64,000 bases of DNA from an uncultured Sphingomonadaceae bacterium. GTDB taxonomy: Bacteria > Pseudomonadota > Alphaproteobacteria > Sphingomonadales > Sphingomonadaceae. The position numbers were made by a program, and so were the translations under genes. Positions 26,232 to 35,005 of this stretch are shown here, one piece after another. Positions within the stretch are counted from its first letter, which is position 1. Every line of letters starts with the position of its first letter. Under the pieces are notes generated by a model. It had not been told where the DNA came from. It did not search any database and saw only the letters and a list, made by a program, of their open reading frames with translations. Location of the stretch: positions 21,346 through 85,345 of the forward strand of contig CAMLGC010000004.1 of NCBI GenBank assembly GCA_946479505.1. The letters run 5' to 3'.

Positions 26232-26648
26232 CTACTCGCCTTTGCTGGAAAGCAGATCGTCGAGTTGCTCCAGCTGCTCCGGCAATCCGGCCGCCGAGCC
26301 TTGCAGTGCTTCCTCAAGCGCCTCCCTGGACGGATAGACTTCGTGGAAATTCAGCAGCGTCTTCCCGTCCCGTTCCTCGAAGGTCACGGTCGTGATCGCG
26401 CCCTCTTCGCCCTCGTCGTTGGTCCAGACGATGCGCTCGTTCGGCACCACCTCGAGATACTTGCCGTAGAAGGCCATGGTGTCCGAACCGCCGGTGCTGA
26501 ATTCCAGCCGATATTTGCCGCCGGTCCGAACGTCCATCTCGCACGATACGAGCGAAACGCCGGATGGTATGATCGGATGAAGGAAGGTATTGCCGCAGAT
26601 AAAGCTTGGCTCGAAAAACATCGACCGATAACGAAACGAACGCGCCAA
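26232..26648 (-). pseudogene. N-terminally truncated SRPBCC/AHSA1-domain protein
   Basis: From about residue 28 the 138-residue frame is a good AHSA1-type sequence (GVSLVSCEMDVRTGGKYRLEF, FYGKYLEVVPNERIVWTND, TTVTFEERDGKTLLNFHEVYPSREALEEALQ). The first 50 or so residues of the fold (the usual opening strand, RVFxA motif and ELxxRWW helix) are replaced by unrelated sequence, and the only starts are TTG codons without a ribosome site. I read this as a gene broken at its 5' end, possibly by the rearrangement that placed it next to the rhamnose locus. The 26086-26231 interval shows nothing recognisable. Confidence 0.6.
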
Positions 26649-26794
26649 AAGCGGATCGACTAAACGCCTTACTTCGCAATCAGGGTCGGTTGTTTACCCG
26701 ATAGAGCGGCCGACCTTTTTATGTGCCCAACGCCCGACGAGCAGCATGCGCTGGGGTGTAAAACCCAATTGATGCGGCATTCGATGTCCTCGCG

Positions 26795-27901
26795 CTATTT
26801 ACCGAGGTTCAGATAGTACCTTGTGTGCTTCAATTCGCCCTCCTTGCGAAGGGCTCCTATCGCAACCAATTCCGCAAGATCGCGCGTGGCCGTCGCCGGA
26901 GCAGCGTCGGTGATAGTCCGGTAGTTTGCGGCACTCAGCCCGCCCTTGAAGCCATCCGGCCCCTCGGCGAACATGCGCAGCAGAGCTTTCTCCTGCCGCG
27001 CATTGATCTGTCCGCGAAGGCGATCGAGCAGCTTCGCCTTGGCGAGAAGAAAATGGACCCGATCCAGTGCACGCTGTTGGGCCTCAAGCGCAATGCCGGA
27101 GAACCAATCCAGCCATTCGTCGATATGGTTGGAGAGGCTCGCCTGCTGAAGCTGCGTATAATAGTCCTTGCGATGGCGCTGAATGGTTTCTGCAAGAGCC
27201 GTGATCGCTGGCGCGTCGAGCCCTTGAGCAAGAGCCTTTTCCGCGATCGCGCGGCCCATGCGCCCGTTGCCGTCCTCAAACGGATGGATGGACTCGTACC
27301 ACAGATGGGCGACGCCCGCGCGGGCCAGTGCGCTCACAGGCGACGGACTACCCGGCTCGCTGTTGTTAAACCAGGTGATGAACGTCTTCATTTCCGCCGG
27401 CACGGCTTTCGACTCCGGAGCCTCGAAATGCACCTTTGGCGCATGCAATGCGCCCGAGACGATCTGCATGGGATCGGGATGTGTTCGATACCGGCCTATG
27501 TCGGCGAGGTCCCGCCTGCCGTTCATCAGTAGAGCATGCCAATGGAACAGCATGGCGTCGCTGATCGGCTCGCGATAGCCGCGGAACAGGTCCGCCATGA
27601 GTTCGGCCGCGCCCGCCTCGGCGGCATTGGCGCGGCGATGATCGGCCTTGATTCCAAGGTGCTTGGCGACGGAGGATTGCACGCTGGCGCGATCGAGGAT
27701 TTCGCCCTCGATGGCTGAGCTGTCGACAGCTTCCTGGGCCATGAGTTCGATGGAAAGATTCTGCCGGTCCTCGACGTCGAGATGGGATATGACCCCGACC
27801 AGGATGCCCGCTCCCTTCAGTAACTGGTTCTCACGGCTCCGCAGGCGCTGTGCGTCATAAGCGAAGTTGGGCCAGTCGGGCCGTTGCCAGTTCCAACGCA
27901 T
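26795..27901 (-). CDS. Fic-family protein (class II, with N-terminal inhibitory motif)
   Basis: A 368-residue Fic protein. The active-site loop HPFEDGNGRMGR (about 209-220) has the catalytic His and the complete nucleotide-binding GNGR, so it should transfer AMP or a related group from a nucleotide to a hydroxyl side chain. The inhibitory helix motif SSAIEGE (about 61-67) lies N-terminal to the Fic core in the same protein, which is the class II arrangement where the enzyme restrains itself. The C-terminal about 80 residues look like a winged helix (NYRTITDAAPATATRDLAELVAIGAL), suggesting DNA binding or self-regulation. No antitoxin gene is adjacent. Confidence 0.92.
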   Translation of the reverse strand: MRWNWQRPDWPNFAYDAQRLRSRENQLLKGAGILVGVISHLDVEDRQNLSIELMAQEAVDSSAIEGEILDRASVQSSVAKHLGIKADHRRANAAEAGAAELMADLFRGYREPISDAMLFHWHALLMNGRRDLADIGRYRTHPDPMQIVSGALHAPKVHFEAPESKAVPAEMKTFITWFNNSEPGSPSPVSALARAGVAHLWYESIHPFEDGNGRMGRAIAEKALAQGLDAPAITALAETIQRHRKDYYTQLQQASLSNHIDEWLDWFSGIALEAQQRALDRVHFLLAKAKLLDRLRGQINARQEKALLRMFAEGPDGFKGGLSAANYRTITDAAPATATRDLAELVAIGALRKEGELKHTRYYLNLGK

Positions 27902-28467
27902 GATCGATAGCCCGCCTCTCTATCGATCATAATACCCCATAATTTGATTTATAGAAAACATTTCTATCGCTCAGAACGAGCGCTTCAGCCCGAGGCACCG
28001 GTTTGTCCGGCACCTTGCGCCCCCGGGCAAACCGCCAACGCATTGAATTTTATGCCGCAAGTATAGTCCAAGTATAATTCGAGCTGATAATCTGATGTTA
28101 GTAGAGGCGGCCGCATCCTGCCTGCGGCCCGCATGCGGGACATCGGACACACGAAATTCTCCGTCCACTCACATCCAGCCTTTTCCAGAAATCCTGATTA
28201 TGCCAACGATGGTTTCGGCGAATTCGGTCGCGATTGTGGTCGTGAAATCAATCACTTAAGCGCGCTAGACTTGCGCTCTTAATGGGCACCATTTACCCGA
28301 TCCCCGACAGCCGCAAAAAGCGCCAAAAGGCAGCCTCTCGAGGTGCATCGGCATTTCGAAAAACTGTGACGCGATGTCGGCAGGGCGAGATCGTGTCGCG
28401 CAAAGGCAGAGCATCGGCTTGAGACTCGCGGAGCTCCGTCTTCGCGATTGTCTCCCGCTTCGACGAC
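27902..28467. other. Intergenic region at the right end of the proposed island
   Basis: About 565 bp without a supportable gene. The left end is AT-rich and should hold the Fic promoter. At 28276-28298 it contains the degenerate copy of the tRNA-Leu 3' end described separately. The remainder to 28467 is again high GC and non-coding. Confidence 0.45.
28276..28298 (+). repeat. Degenerate copy of the tRNA-Leu 3' end, candidate attachment site
   Basis: The segment CTCTTaaTGGGCACCATTTACCC aligns with CTCTTcTGGGCACCATTgTACCC at 3393-3415, which is the last bases of tRNA-Leu plus 8 bp beyond. The core TGGGCACCATT is identical over 11 bp and in the same orientation. Small indels on both sides indicate age. 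It is best explained as the distal attachment site of the island, but chance is not fully excluded for an 11-bp core. Confidence 0.5.
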
Positions 28468-29823
28468 TCAGTCGGCTTGCTTGCGATCCAGTGCCCCCCG
28501 CAGGTCGAGCGTGCTGCGCACGTCGGCGACCTTGTCGGCGGAGACCGGCGGCGCACGGTTTCCCCAGTTGTTGCGAACATAGGTCGCGACGTCGGCGACC
28601 TGTTGGTCGTTCAGCTTCCAGGCAAAGCTCGGCATCGACTGGAAGGTGGGGTGCTCGGGCGTCGGCGCGGTGCGGCCGCCGCCGAGAATCAGGTGGATGA
28701 GCCCGGTCGGATCGTGCTGCTGCGCGATCGCACTGCCGGGAAGCGGCGGGAACATCCGCGGCTGGCCCTTGCCGCCGGTGAGATGGCAGGCGGTGCAGGC
28801 GTCGGCGAAGATCGCCTTGCCGGCGCGCATCGCCGCGGGATCGGGGGTGCCGCTCGGCTGCTCGGGGCTTGGCGGCAGGCTCTTCAGATAGGTGGCGATC
28901 GCCGCGAGATCCTGGTCCGACAACAGCGAGGTCGAATAGGACACCACCTCGGCCATCAATCCTGCCGCGTTCGAATGCGCGTTGCGGCCGGTCTTGAGAT
29001 ATTCGGCGATGTCCGCCGCGCTCCAGCGGCCGAGCCCGGTGCGCCGATTGCCGGTGAGATCGGGCGCCAGCCAGTTCTCGATCACCGCGCCGCGATAGGC
29101 CTGATCGTGCTGCTCGGCGCCGAGCGCGTTCTTGGGCGTGTGGCAGGCGCCGCAATGGCCGAGGCCTTCGACAAGATAGGCGCCGCGGTTCCACGCCGCC
29201 GACCGGTTGGAATCGGGCTTGAATTGGTGGGGCGAGAAGTTGAGCATGTTCCAGCCGATCAGGCTGAGCCGGATGTCGAGCGGGAAAGGCAGACGGTTGG
29301 CGGGCTGATCGTAATGCCGCGCGGGCACCGTCTTCAGAAAGGCAAGGATCGCGTCGCTGTCGGCGCGGGTGACGTTGGTGAAGTGCGGATAGGGCAGCGC
29401 CGGATAGAGGCGTTTGCCGCCGGGCGCGATCCCCTCGTGAATCGCCTGATAGAATTGGTCGGGACTCCAGCCCCCGATCCCGGTGTCACGATCGCTGGTG
29501 AGATTCGCCGAATAGATCACCCCGAACGGCGTCTCGAGTCCCAGCCCGCCGGCGAACGGATGCCCGCCGCCACGCGTGTGGCACGACACGCAGTCGCCCG
29601 CGATCGTAAGATACCGCCCGCGGCGGATGAGATCGGCGTTGGGGCCGTCGGGGATCGGCGCGCGCAGCATCGCGATCGGCGCGGGGGGCGGATCGACGAT
29701 GGAGACCGGGTTGAGCGCGAACCACAGCCACGATCCGGCCGCGATCAGCACGAGCAGCGCGATAACGGCCCCGATCGCCAACAGCACTCGATGGCCGAGG
29801 CTGCGCGGCGCGACCGCGCTCAT
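28468..29823 (-). CDS. Triple-haem cytochrome c, gluconate/alcohol dehydrogenase cytochrome subunit
   Basis: A 451-residue membrane-anchored cytochrome c with one N-terminal transmembrane helix (VLLAIGAVIALLVLIAAGSWLWF) and three haem attachment motifs: CVSCH, CGACH and CTACH. Three-haem subunits of this kind accept electrons from FAD dehydrogenases (gluconate, sorbitol or alcohol type) and pass them to the quinone pool or terminal oxidase. Its start overlaps the stop of the GMC flavoprotein gene, and with the small subunit gene forms a three-gene operon. It is the last gene before the proposed right end of the island. Confidence 0.9.
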   Translation of the reverse strand: MSAVAPRSLGHRVLLAIGAVIALLVLIAAGSWLWFALNPVSIVDPPPAPIAMLRAPIPDGPNADLIRRGRYLTIAGDCVSCHTRGGGHPFAGGLGLETPFGVIYSANLTSDRDTGIGGWSPDQFYQAIHEGIAPGGKRLYPALPYPHFTNVTRADSDAILAFLKTVPARHYDQPANRLPFPLDIRLSLIGWNMLNFSPHQFKPDSNRSAAWNRGAYLVEGLGHCGACHTPKNALGAEQHDQAYRGAVIENWLAPDLTGNRRTGLGRWSAADIAEYLKTGRNAHSNAAGLMAEVVSYSTSLLSDQDLAAIATYLKSLPPSPEQPSGTPDPAAMRAGKAIFADACTACHLTGGKGQPRMFPPLPGSAIAQQHDPTGLIHLILGGGRTAPTPEHPTFQSMPSFAWKLNDQQVADVATYVRNNWGNRAPPVSADKVADVRSTLDLRGALDRKQAD

Positions 29824-31586
29824 GCGGCCACCAGCGGCGCGCCGGGTGCCTTGGCATACTGGCTCTTGATCGCGTCGGCCGTCAGGAAGGCGAGCGCGGC
29901 GAGCGTGCCCGTGGGATTATAGCCGGGGTTCTGCGGATAGAGCCCGGCGCCGGTGACGAAGAGGTTGCCGACGTCCCAGCTCTGCGAATATTTGTTGACC
30001 ACGCTGTCCGTCGGGCTGGTGCCCATCATCGTGCCGCCGACATTGTGCGTCGTTTGATACGGCACCACGCTGTAGGGCGCCTGGCGCACCTTCGGATGGA
30101 CGTGCGACGCGCCCATCTTGTGGCCGATCTCGGTGGCGCGATCGGTGCAATATTGCGTCATCTTGAGATCGTTTTCGGGAAAATCGAAGGTCATGCGCAG
30201 CATCGGCCGGCCGAACTGATCCTTGTAGGTCGGATCGAGGCTGAGATAATTGCCCGCCTGCGCATAGCTCGATCCGTGGACCGAGAGCGACATGTTGCGC
30301 AGATAGTATTTAGCCACCGCGCGCTTCCACTCCAACCCCCATTTTGGGACGCCGTCGGGCACGCGGGTCATCTCGATCGGCCGTGCGCCGGTGATCATCC
30401 CGGCGATGTAGGCGCCGCCGATGAATCCCAATCCCGAATGGTCGAAATTGTCGCCATTGTAATCGTCGATCACCGAGGCGAGCGCGCCCGCACCGATGAA
30501 GGGGTTCAGGCGCTTGTCGTCGAAGAACAGATCGACCGAGCTCATCGTCTGATAGCAATAGTTCTTGCCGACATGCCCCTCGCCGGTCTCCGGATCGTAT
30601 GCCTGGCCGATGCCCGAGACGAGCATCAGATGGACGTTGTGGAGCTGGTACGCCGTCAGCGCGACGATCTCCGCCGGCTGGAAAGTTTCGGTGCCCGCGG
30701 CGTCGACATAGGTGACGCCGGTGGCGTGCCTGCCGTCGGGGGTGCGATCGACCTTGAGCACCTCGGATTCGGTGCGCAGCTCGAAATTGGGCTTGGTCAG
30801 GATGTAGGGGATCAGCGCGGTCTGTGGGCTCGCCTTCGAATAATTGCCGCAGCCGAACTTCTCGCAAAAGCCGCAGAAGGTGCATTTGCCCATCTGCAGC
30901 CCCAGCGGGTTGGTATAGGCTTCGGACAGGTTGCCCGCCGGGTGCGGGAAGGGGTGCAGCCCCATGCCCGCGGCCGCCTGCTCGAACAATTTGGGGCCGT
31001 AGGTCATCGGCAGCGGCGGGGTGGGATAGGGAATGTCGCGCGGCCCCTCGAACGGGTTGCCGCCGGCCTGGCGCGCGCCCTTGAGATTGCCTGCCTGGCC
31101 CGAGGTGCCGCAGATCAGGTCGAACTTGTCGTAATAGGGGGCAAGCTCTTCGTAGCCGAGCGGCATGTCCTGGATGGTCAGCCCGTCGGTCGCCGCCGTG
31201 CCATAGCGCGCCTCGTTGTGGCTCTTGAGCTTGAAATCGGTCTCCAGCCAGCGCCAGATCTGCGCGTTCCAGTGGATGCCGGCGCCGCCGACCCCGGTGC
31301 CGGGCAGGAACGATCCCAGTCGGCGCATCGGCAGTGCGGTCTGATCGACATTGTTGCGAAACGTCAGCGTCGAATATTTGACGTTCTGGAACAGGTGATG
31401 CCGCCACATGTAGCGCAGCTCGTCCTGATCGAAGGTCGTCGCCCAATTTTCGGGCGTGGTGCGCGCCGCGGCGCGTTCGAGCGCGAGGACCGACATGCCG
31501 GCGTCGCACAATTGCTGCGCGAGGATCGCGCCGGTCCAGCCGAAGCCGACCAGCACGACATCGACCTTGGGCATCGTCCTGGCCAT
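29820..31586 (-). CDS. GMC-family FAD dehydrogenase, gluconate 2-dehydrogenase-type large subunit
   Basis: A 588-residue GMC oxidoreductase. The N-terminal FAD loop is VLVGFGWTGAILAQQL, the second FAD region is GVGGAGIHWN, and the catalytic His/Asn region is in the C-terminal HNVGGTMMGTSP and NPGYNPTGTLAALA. The internal cysteine group CTFCGFCEKFGCG resembles the iron-sulfur ligand set found in some members of this subfamily. With the neighbouring small subunit and triple-haem cytochrome it should form a periplasm-facing respiratory sugar or sugar-acid dehydrogenase; the exact substrate is open. Confidence 0.9.
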   Translation of the reverse strand: MARTMPKVDVVLVGFGWTGAILAQQLCDAGMSVLALERAAARTTPENWATTFDQDELRYMWRHHLFQNVKYSTLTFRNNVDQTALPMRRLGSFLPGTGVGGAGIHWNAQIWRWLETDFKLKSHNEARYGTAATDGLTIQDMPLGYEELAPYYDKFDLICGTSGQAGNLKGARQAGGNPFEGPRDIPYPTPPLPMTYGPKLFEQAAAGMGLHPFPHPAGNLSEAYTNPLGLQMGKCTFCGFCEKFGCGNYSKASPQTALIPYILTKPNFELRTESEVLKVDRTPDGRHATGVTYVDAAGTETFQPAEIVALTAYQLHNVHLMLVSGIGQAYDPETGEGHVGKNYCYQTMSSVDLFFDDKRLNPFIGAGALASVIDDYNGDNFDHSGLGFIGGAYIAGMITGARPIEMTRVPDGVPKWGLEWKRAVAKYYLRNMSLSVHGSSYAQAGNYLSLDPTYKDQFGRPMLRMTFDFPENDLKMTQYCTDRATEIGHKMGASHVHPKVRQAPYSVVPYQTTHNVGGTMMGTSPTDSVVNKYSQSWDVGNLFVTGAGLYPQNPGYNPTGTLAALAFLTADAIKSQYAKAPGAPLVAA

Positions 31587-31590
31587 GCCC

Positions 31591-32370
31591 TCAGCTCCTC
31601 GACCAGTCGAGGCGGCCGCGCAGGCCGACGGGCTGGACGGGCACGGGCTTGCCGTACGCGGTGACCCATTCCGAATAATCGTAGTGCGCGCCTGGAAAGC
31701 CGATCATCGCCCAGGCCGCTCCGCCCTTGTTCCCCCCGTAGATCGGATCCGAGAAATAGCCCTCCAGCACGTTTTGTTGAAGGTGTGAGAAGAAGTCCTT
31801 CGAGCCGATCGGTCCGTCGAGCTTGAGGTCGCCCGATTCCATCTGCGTGACGACCGCATCCTGCGCATCGGCATCGAGGTCCTTGAATGCGGCGCCGTTA
31901 TGCGCATGCCCCACCGCCTTTTCGATCTCGGCGATGGCGTGGCGATAGAATTGCGCGGGGGTGAAGCGGCTCTGATAGCCCTGGCTGTCGGTGCCCTCGG
32001 CCCACGGCCCTTCGAGATAGAAATGCGCGCCGTTGCCGTAATCGCCGGCGAGCTGACGATCGAGGAAGGTGACGACCCCCGCTTCCGACGCGCTCGGCCC
32101 GGTCTCATCGGGTGGGATCAGCCGATCGACCGCGGCGGTGAGGAAGCCGACCTCGCCCGAATTGAGATAGCGCCAGTCACCGGACAGCGCAGCATCGGGA
32201 GAATCGGTCAGCCCGTCGCGCCAGGGAAGCGCGTTGGTGAAGGTATGGCTGGGGCCGCCGAGCATACCGTCGTGGGTGGCGACGGCGCGGGCGGCGGTGG
32301 CGGTGCCGAATGCCGCGCCAAGCGCGAGCAGCTTGCGGCGGTCGATCGCCCGTTCCGGCTTCTCCGCCAT
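31591..32370 (-). CDS. Gluconate 2-dehydrogenase subunit 3 family protein
   Basis: A 259-residue small subunit of the flavoprotein dehydrogenase. The N-terminus AIDRRKLLALGAAFGTATAARA looks like a Tat signal (DRRKLL), through which the small subunit usually carries the folded complex across the membrane. The subunit-3 fold is shown by LNSGEVGFLTAAVDRLIPPDETGPSASEAGVVTFLD. Start ATG 32370 has a GGAAAGGGAG site; an upstream in-frame start at 32421 lacks one. First gene of the operon, 4 bp before the GMC gene. Confidence 0.88.
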   Translation of the reverse strand: MAEKPERAIDRRKLLALGAAFGTATAARAVATHDGMLGGPSHTFTNALPWRDGLTDSPDAALSGDWRYLNSGEVGFLTAAVDRLIPPDETGPSASEAGVVTFLDRQLAGDYGNGAHFYLEGPWAEGTDSQGYQSRFTPAQFYRHAIAEIEKAVGHAHNGAAFKDLDADAQDAVVTQMESGDLKLDGPIGSKDFFSHLQQNVLEGYFSDPIYGGNKGGAAWAMIGFPGAHYDYSEWVTAYGKPVPVQPVGLRGRLDWSRS

Positions 32371-32588
32371 CGTTTCTCTCCCTTTCCTTCGTTCTGCCGA
32401 ACGCCTTCGTTCAGGCTTCACGATTTCTCTCGATCATCTTCTACGGCTCGGTGGGTAACACCTCTCGATTTGTATCGTTCCACGATATTGTAACCCTCGC
32501 GACACCAGGCGGGAACGCATCGATGTCGACGAGCCGAGGAACCATCACGCCGGTTCGAGGATTTGCGCTCTTGACCGGGAGACGATGT
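32371..32588. other. Divergent promoter interval
   Basis: About 218 bp between the dehydrogenase operon and the small protein gene on the other strand. It must hold the promoters of both; no repeat, riboswitch or RNA is recognised. Confidence 0.35.
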
Positions 32589-32822
32589 ATGGAACCCATC
32601 TTTTACGTGATCGCGATTCTGGGCTGCGGCGACGGCTCGCAGATGTGCGCGCAGCAGCGGCTCGAGCCGGTGCGCTACACCTCGATCCAGGCCTGCCACG
32701 AAGCGATGCCCGCCGCGCTCCGCCGCAATACCGACATCGACTATCCGGTGATCTCGGCCGCCTGCAAGGCAAGCGGGCCGATCATGGTCGAGCGCACCAA
32801 CGGCGCCGGCGAGCGCGGCTGA
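32589..32822 (+). CDS. Small cysteine-containing hypothetical protein
   Basis: A 77-residue protein starting at ATG 32589 with GGGAG upstream. It has a short hydrophobic N-terminus (IFYVIAILGCGDG), four cysteines (residues about 12, 20, 36 and 61) and charged middle. The evenly spread cysteines suggest a small periplasmic disulfide-bonded protein, although the N-terminus is short for a signal peptide. I recognise no domain. It is convergent with the oligopeptidase gene. Confidence 0.6.
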   Translation: MEPIFYVIAILGCGDGSQMCAQQRLEPVRYTSIQACHEAMPAALRRNTDIDYPVISAACKASGPIMVERTNGAGERG

Positions 32823-32834
32823 GGCGCGACCTCC

Positions 32835-34898
32835 TCAACCCTCCACCCCCAATTGCCACAGCACGAAGGCGTGCTCCTCCGCCGCCTCGCGCAGCGAATC
32901 GAAGCGACCGGATTTGCCGCCGTGCCCGGCGCCCATGTTGGTCTTCAGAAGGAGCACATGGTCGTCGGTCTTGGTCGCACGCAGTTTCGCGGCCCATTTG
33001 GCCGGCTCCCAATAGGTCACGCGCGGATCGTTCAATCCGCCCGAGATGAAGAGCGGCGGATAGGCGTGCGGCGTCACGTTGTCGTAGGGGCTATAGCTGC
33101 GGATAAGGTCGAACGCCGCCTTGTCGGCGATCGGATTGCCCCATTCGGGCCATTCGCCCGGCGTCAGTGGCAGCTCGGCGTCCATCATCGTGTTGAGCAC
33201 GTCGACGAAGGGCACGTCGGCGATCACCGCGCCCCATAGATCGGGGTCCGAATTGACCACCGCACCCATCAGTTCCCCCCCGGCGGACCGCCCCGCGATC
33301 GCAATCCGGCCCCTGGCGGTGTAGCCGCGCTCAATCAGCGCCTTCGCCACGTCGACGAAGTCGGTGAAGGTGTTGGTGCGATGCTCGAGCTTGCCCGCAT
33401 GATACCAGGCCTGACCCAGATCGTCGCCGCCGCGGATGTGCGCGATCGCGTAGGCGAAGCCGCGGTCGAGCAGCGAGAGCCGCCCGGTCGAGAAGCCCGG
33501 CGGGATCGCGTGCCCGTAGGCGCCATAGGCATAGAGGAAGAGCGGGCGCGAGCCGTCGCGCGGGAAATCCTTGGGATAGACGATCGACACCGGCACTTCG
33601 GTCCCGTCGCGTGCGGTGATCCTGAGCCGTTCGGCCGCGTAGTGCGACGCGTCGTAGCCGCTCGGGATCTCCTGTACCTTGAGCGTCTCGAGCTCGCCGG
33701 TCGCGACATCGTAGTCGTACACCGTCCCCGGCGTGACCATCGATTCGTAGCCCATGCGCAGCTTGGGGCTGTCGTATTCGGGGTTGTTGCCGAGCCCGGC
33801 GGCATAGCTCGCCTCGGGAAAGACGACGCGGCGCGGCGCGGCCTCGGCGTCGTACGAATGGATCTCGATCTGGTCGAGCCCGTCCTCGCGCCCCTCGACC
33901 ACGAACATGTCGGCGAAGCACGCGATCCCGGTCATGTAGAAATGCTCCGATGGCGCGATCCGCTCGCTCCACTCGCCCGGATGGTCGATCGAGGCGGTGC
34001 AGAGCCGCCACATCGGATCGGTATCGTTGGTGTGGATGAAGAGCGTGCCGTCATGCTCGTCGACGTCGTATTCGCGGCCCTCCTTGCGCGGCGCGACGAG
34101 GATCGGCTCGGCGGTGGGATCGTCGGCGGGGACGAGCCGTACCTCGCTCGTCACATGGTCGCCGGTCGCGATGATAATCCACTTGCGCGACTGCGTCTCG
34201 GATACGCCGACGCGATAGCCCTCGTCGGCCTCGCGATAGAGCTCGACATCCTCGTCGGGTCGAGTCCCCAGCCGGTGCAGCCGCGCATTGTCGGTGCGCC
34301 ACTGCGCGTTGGCGAGGCCGTAGAGGAAGCCGGTGTCGTCCGCGGTCCAGACGATCTCCGAAAGCATGCCCGGGATCGTCTCGGGCAGATGCTCGCCGGT
34401 CTCCAGGTCCTTCACATGGATCGTGAACCGCTCCGCGCCCGTGTCGTCGATCGCATAAGCGAGATACCGTCCGTCGTTACTGACCGAAAACGCGCCGAGC
34501 CGGAAATATTCCTTCCCTTGCGCGAGCGCGGGCTCGTCGAGCAACAGCTCGTCCGCGCCGCCATCGACGGGCTTGCGCCACCATTTGTGATACTGCCCGC
34601 CCGTCTCGAACGCGGCCCAGTAAAGCCAGGCGCCATCCTTCTGCGGGACGCTCGATTCGTCCTCCTTGATGCGCCCCTTCATCTCCTCGTAAAGGCGGTC
34701 GACCAGCCCCTGATGCGGCTTCATCACGCCCTCGAAATAGGCGTTCTCGGCCTCCAGATAGGCCAGAATGTCGGGATCGTTGACTTCGGGATAGGCGGAA
34801 TCCTTGAGCCACGCATACGGATCCTCGATCGTCACCCCATGGGCGGTGAACGCGTGCGGGCGGCGCGGAGCGACGGGAGCGGTTGGGTGCGTGGTCAT
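32835..34898 (-). CDS. ptrB: Oligopeptidase B (S9A prolyl-oligopeptidase family)
   Basis: A 687-residue serine peptidase. The N-terminal beta-propeller begins VTIEDPYAWLKD and runs through about residue 400; the C-terminal alpha/beta-hydrolase domain has the nucleophile in IAGRSAGGELMGAV and the catalytic His in GAGHGGKSGRF. These are hallmarks of oligopeptidase B, which cleaves short peptides after basic residues in the cytoplasm. No signal peptide is present. It is divergent from the chloride channel gene. Confidence 0.93.
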   Translation of the reverse strand: MTTHPTAPVAPRRPHAFTAHGVTIEDPYAWLKDSAYPEVNDPDILAYLEAENAYFEGVMKPHQGLVDRLYEEMKGRIKEDESSVPQKDGAWLYWAAFETGGQYHKWWRKPVDGGADELLLDEPALAQGKEYFRLGAFSVSNDGRYLAYAIDDTGAERFTIHVKDLETGEHLPETIPGMLSEIVWTADDTGFLYGLANAQWRTDNARLHRLGTRPDEDVELYREADEGYRVGVSETQSRKWIIIATGDHVTSEVRLVPADDPTAEPILVAPRKEGREYDVDEHDGTLFIHTNDTDPMWRLCTASIDHPGEWSERIAPSEHFYMTGIACFADMFVVEGREDGLDQIEIHSYDAEAAPRRVVFPEASYAAGLGNNPEYDSPKLRMGYESMVTPGTVYDYDVATGELETLKVQEIPSGYDASHYAAERLRITARDGTEVPVSIVYPKDFPRDGSRPLFLYAYGAYGHAIPPGFSTGRLSLLDRGFAYAIAHIRGGDDLGQAWYHAGKLEHRTNTFTDFVDVAKALIERGYTARGRIAIAGRSAGGELMGAVVNSDPDLWGAVIADVPFVDVLNTMMDAELPLTPGEWPEWGNPIADKAAFDLIRSYSPYDNVTPHAYPPLFISGGLNDPRVTYWEPAKWAAKLRATKTDDHVLLLKTNMGAGHGGKSGRFDSLREAAEEHAFVLWQLGVEG

Positions 34899-35005
34899 CG
34901 CCGCTCCCTATCGCGGCCGGGGCAGCCGCGTCGAGGGGAAGGACATCGCGGGCGCCCGATCCGCCCGGCTGCGGGCTCATGGTTGTTTTTAGATCGTGGT
35001 GCGAT

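Larger units (their letters stand above)
3408..28298. mobile_element. Putative old genomic island inserted at tRNA-Leu
   Basis: The proposed limits rest on three observations. An integrase remnant lies immediately downstream of tRNA-Leu in the same orientation. TGGGCACCATT from the tRNA 3' end (3399-3409) recurs exactly at 28283-28293 in direct orientation, flanked by further partial matches. The intervening DNA is less GC-rich than the flanks and holds only accessory functions (rhamnoside use, signalling, Fic). Core genes lie on both outer sides. The integrase is dead and the right repeat eroded, so the island looks immobile. The right boundary is inference; an older composite of several insertions is also possible. 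Confidence 0.5.

Noticed and set aside
28477..31664. Two long plus-strand frames opposite the cytochrome c and GMC genes
   Set aside because: Both are shadows. The minus strand shows haem motifs, FAD motifs and tight operon spacing.
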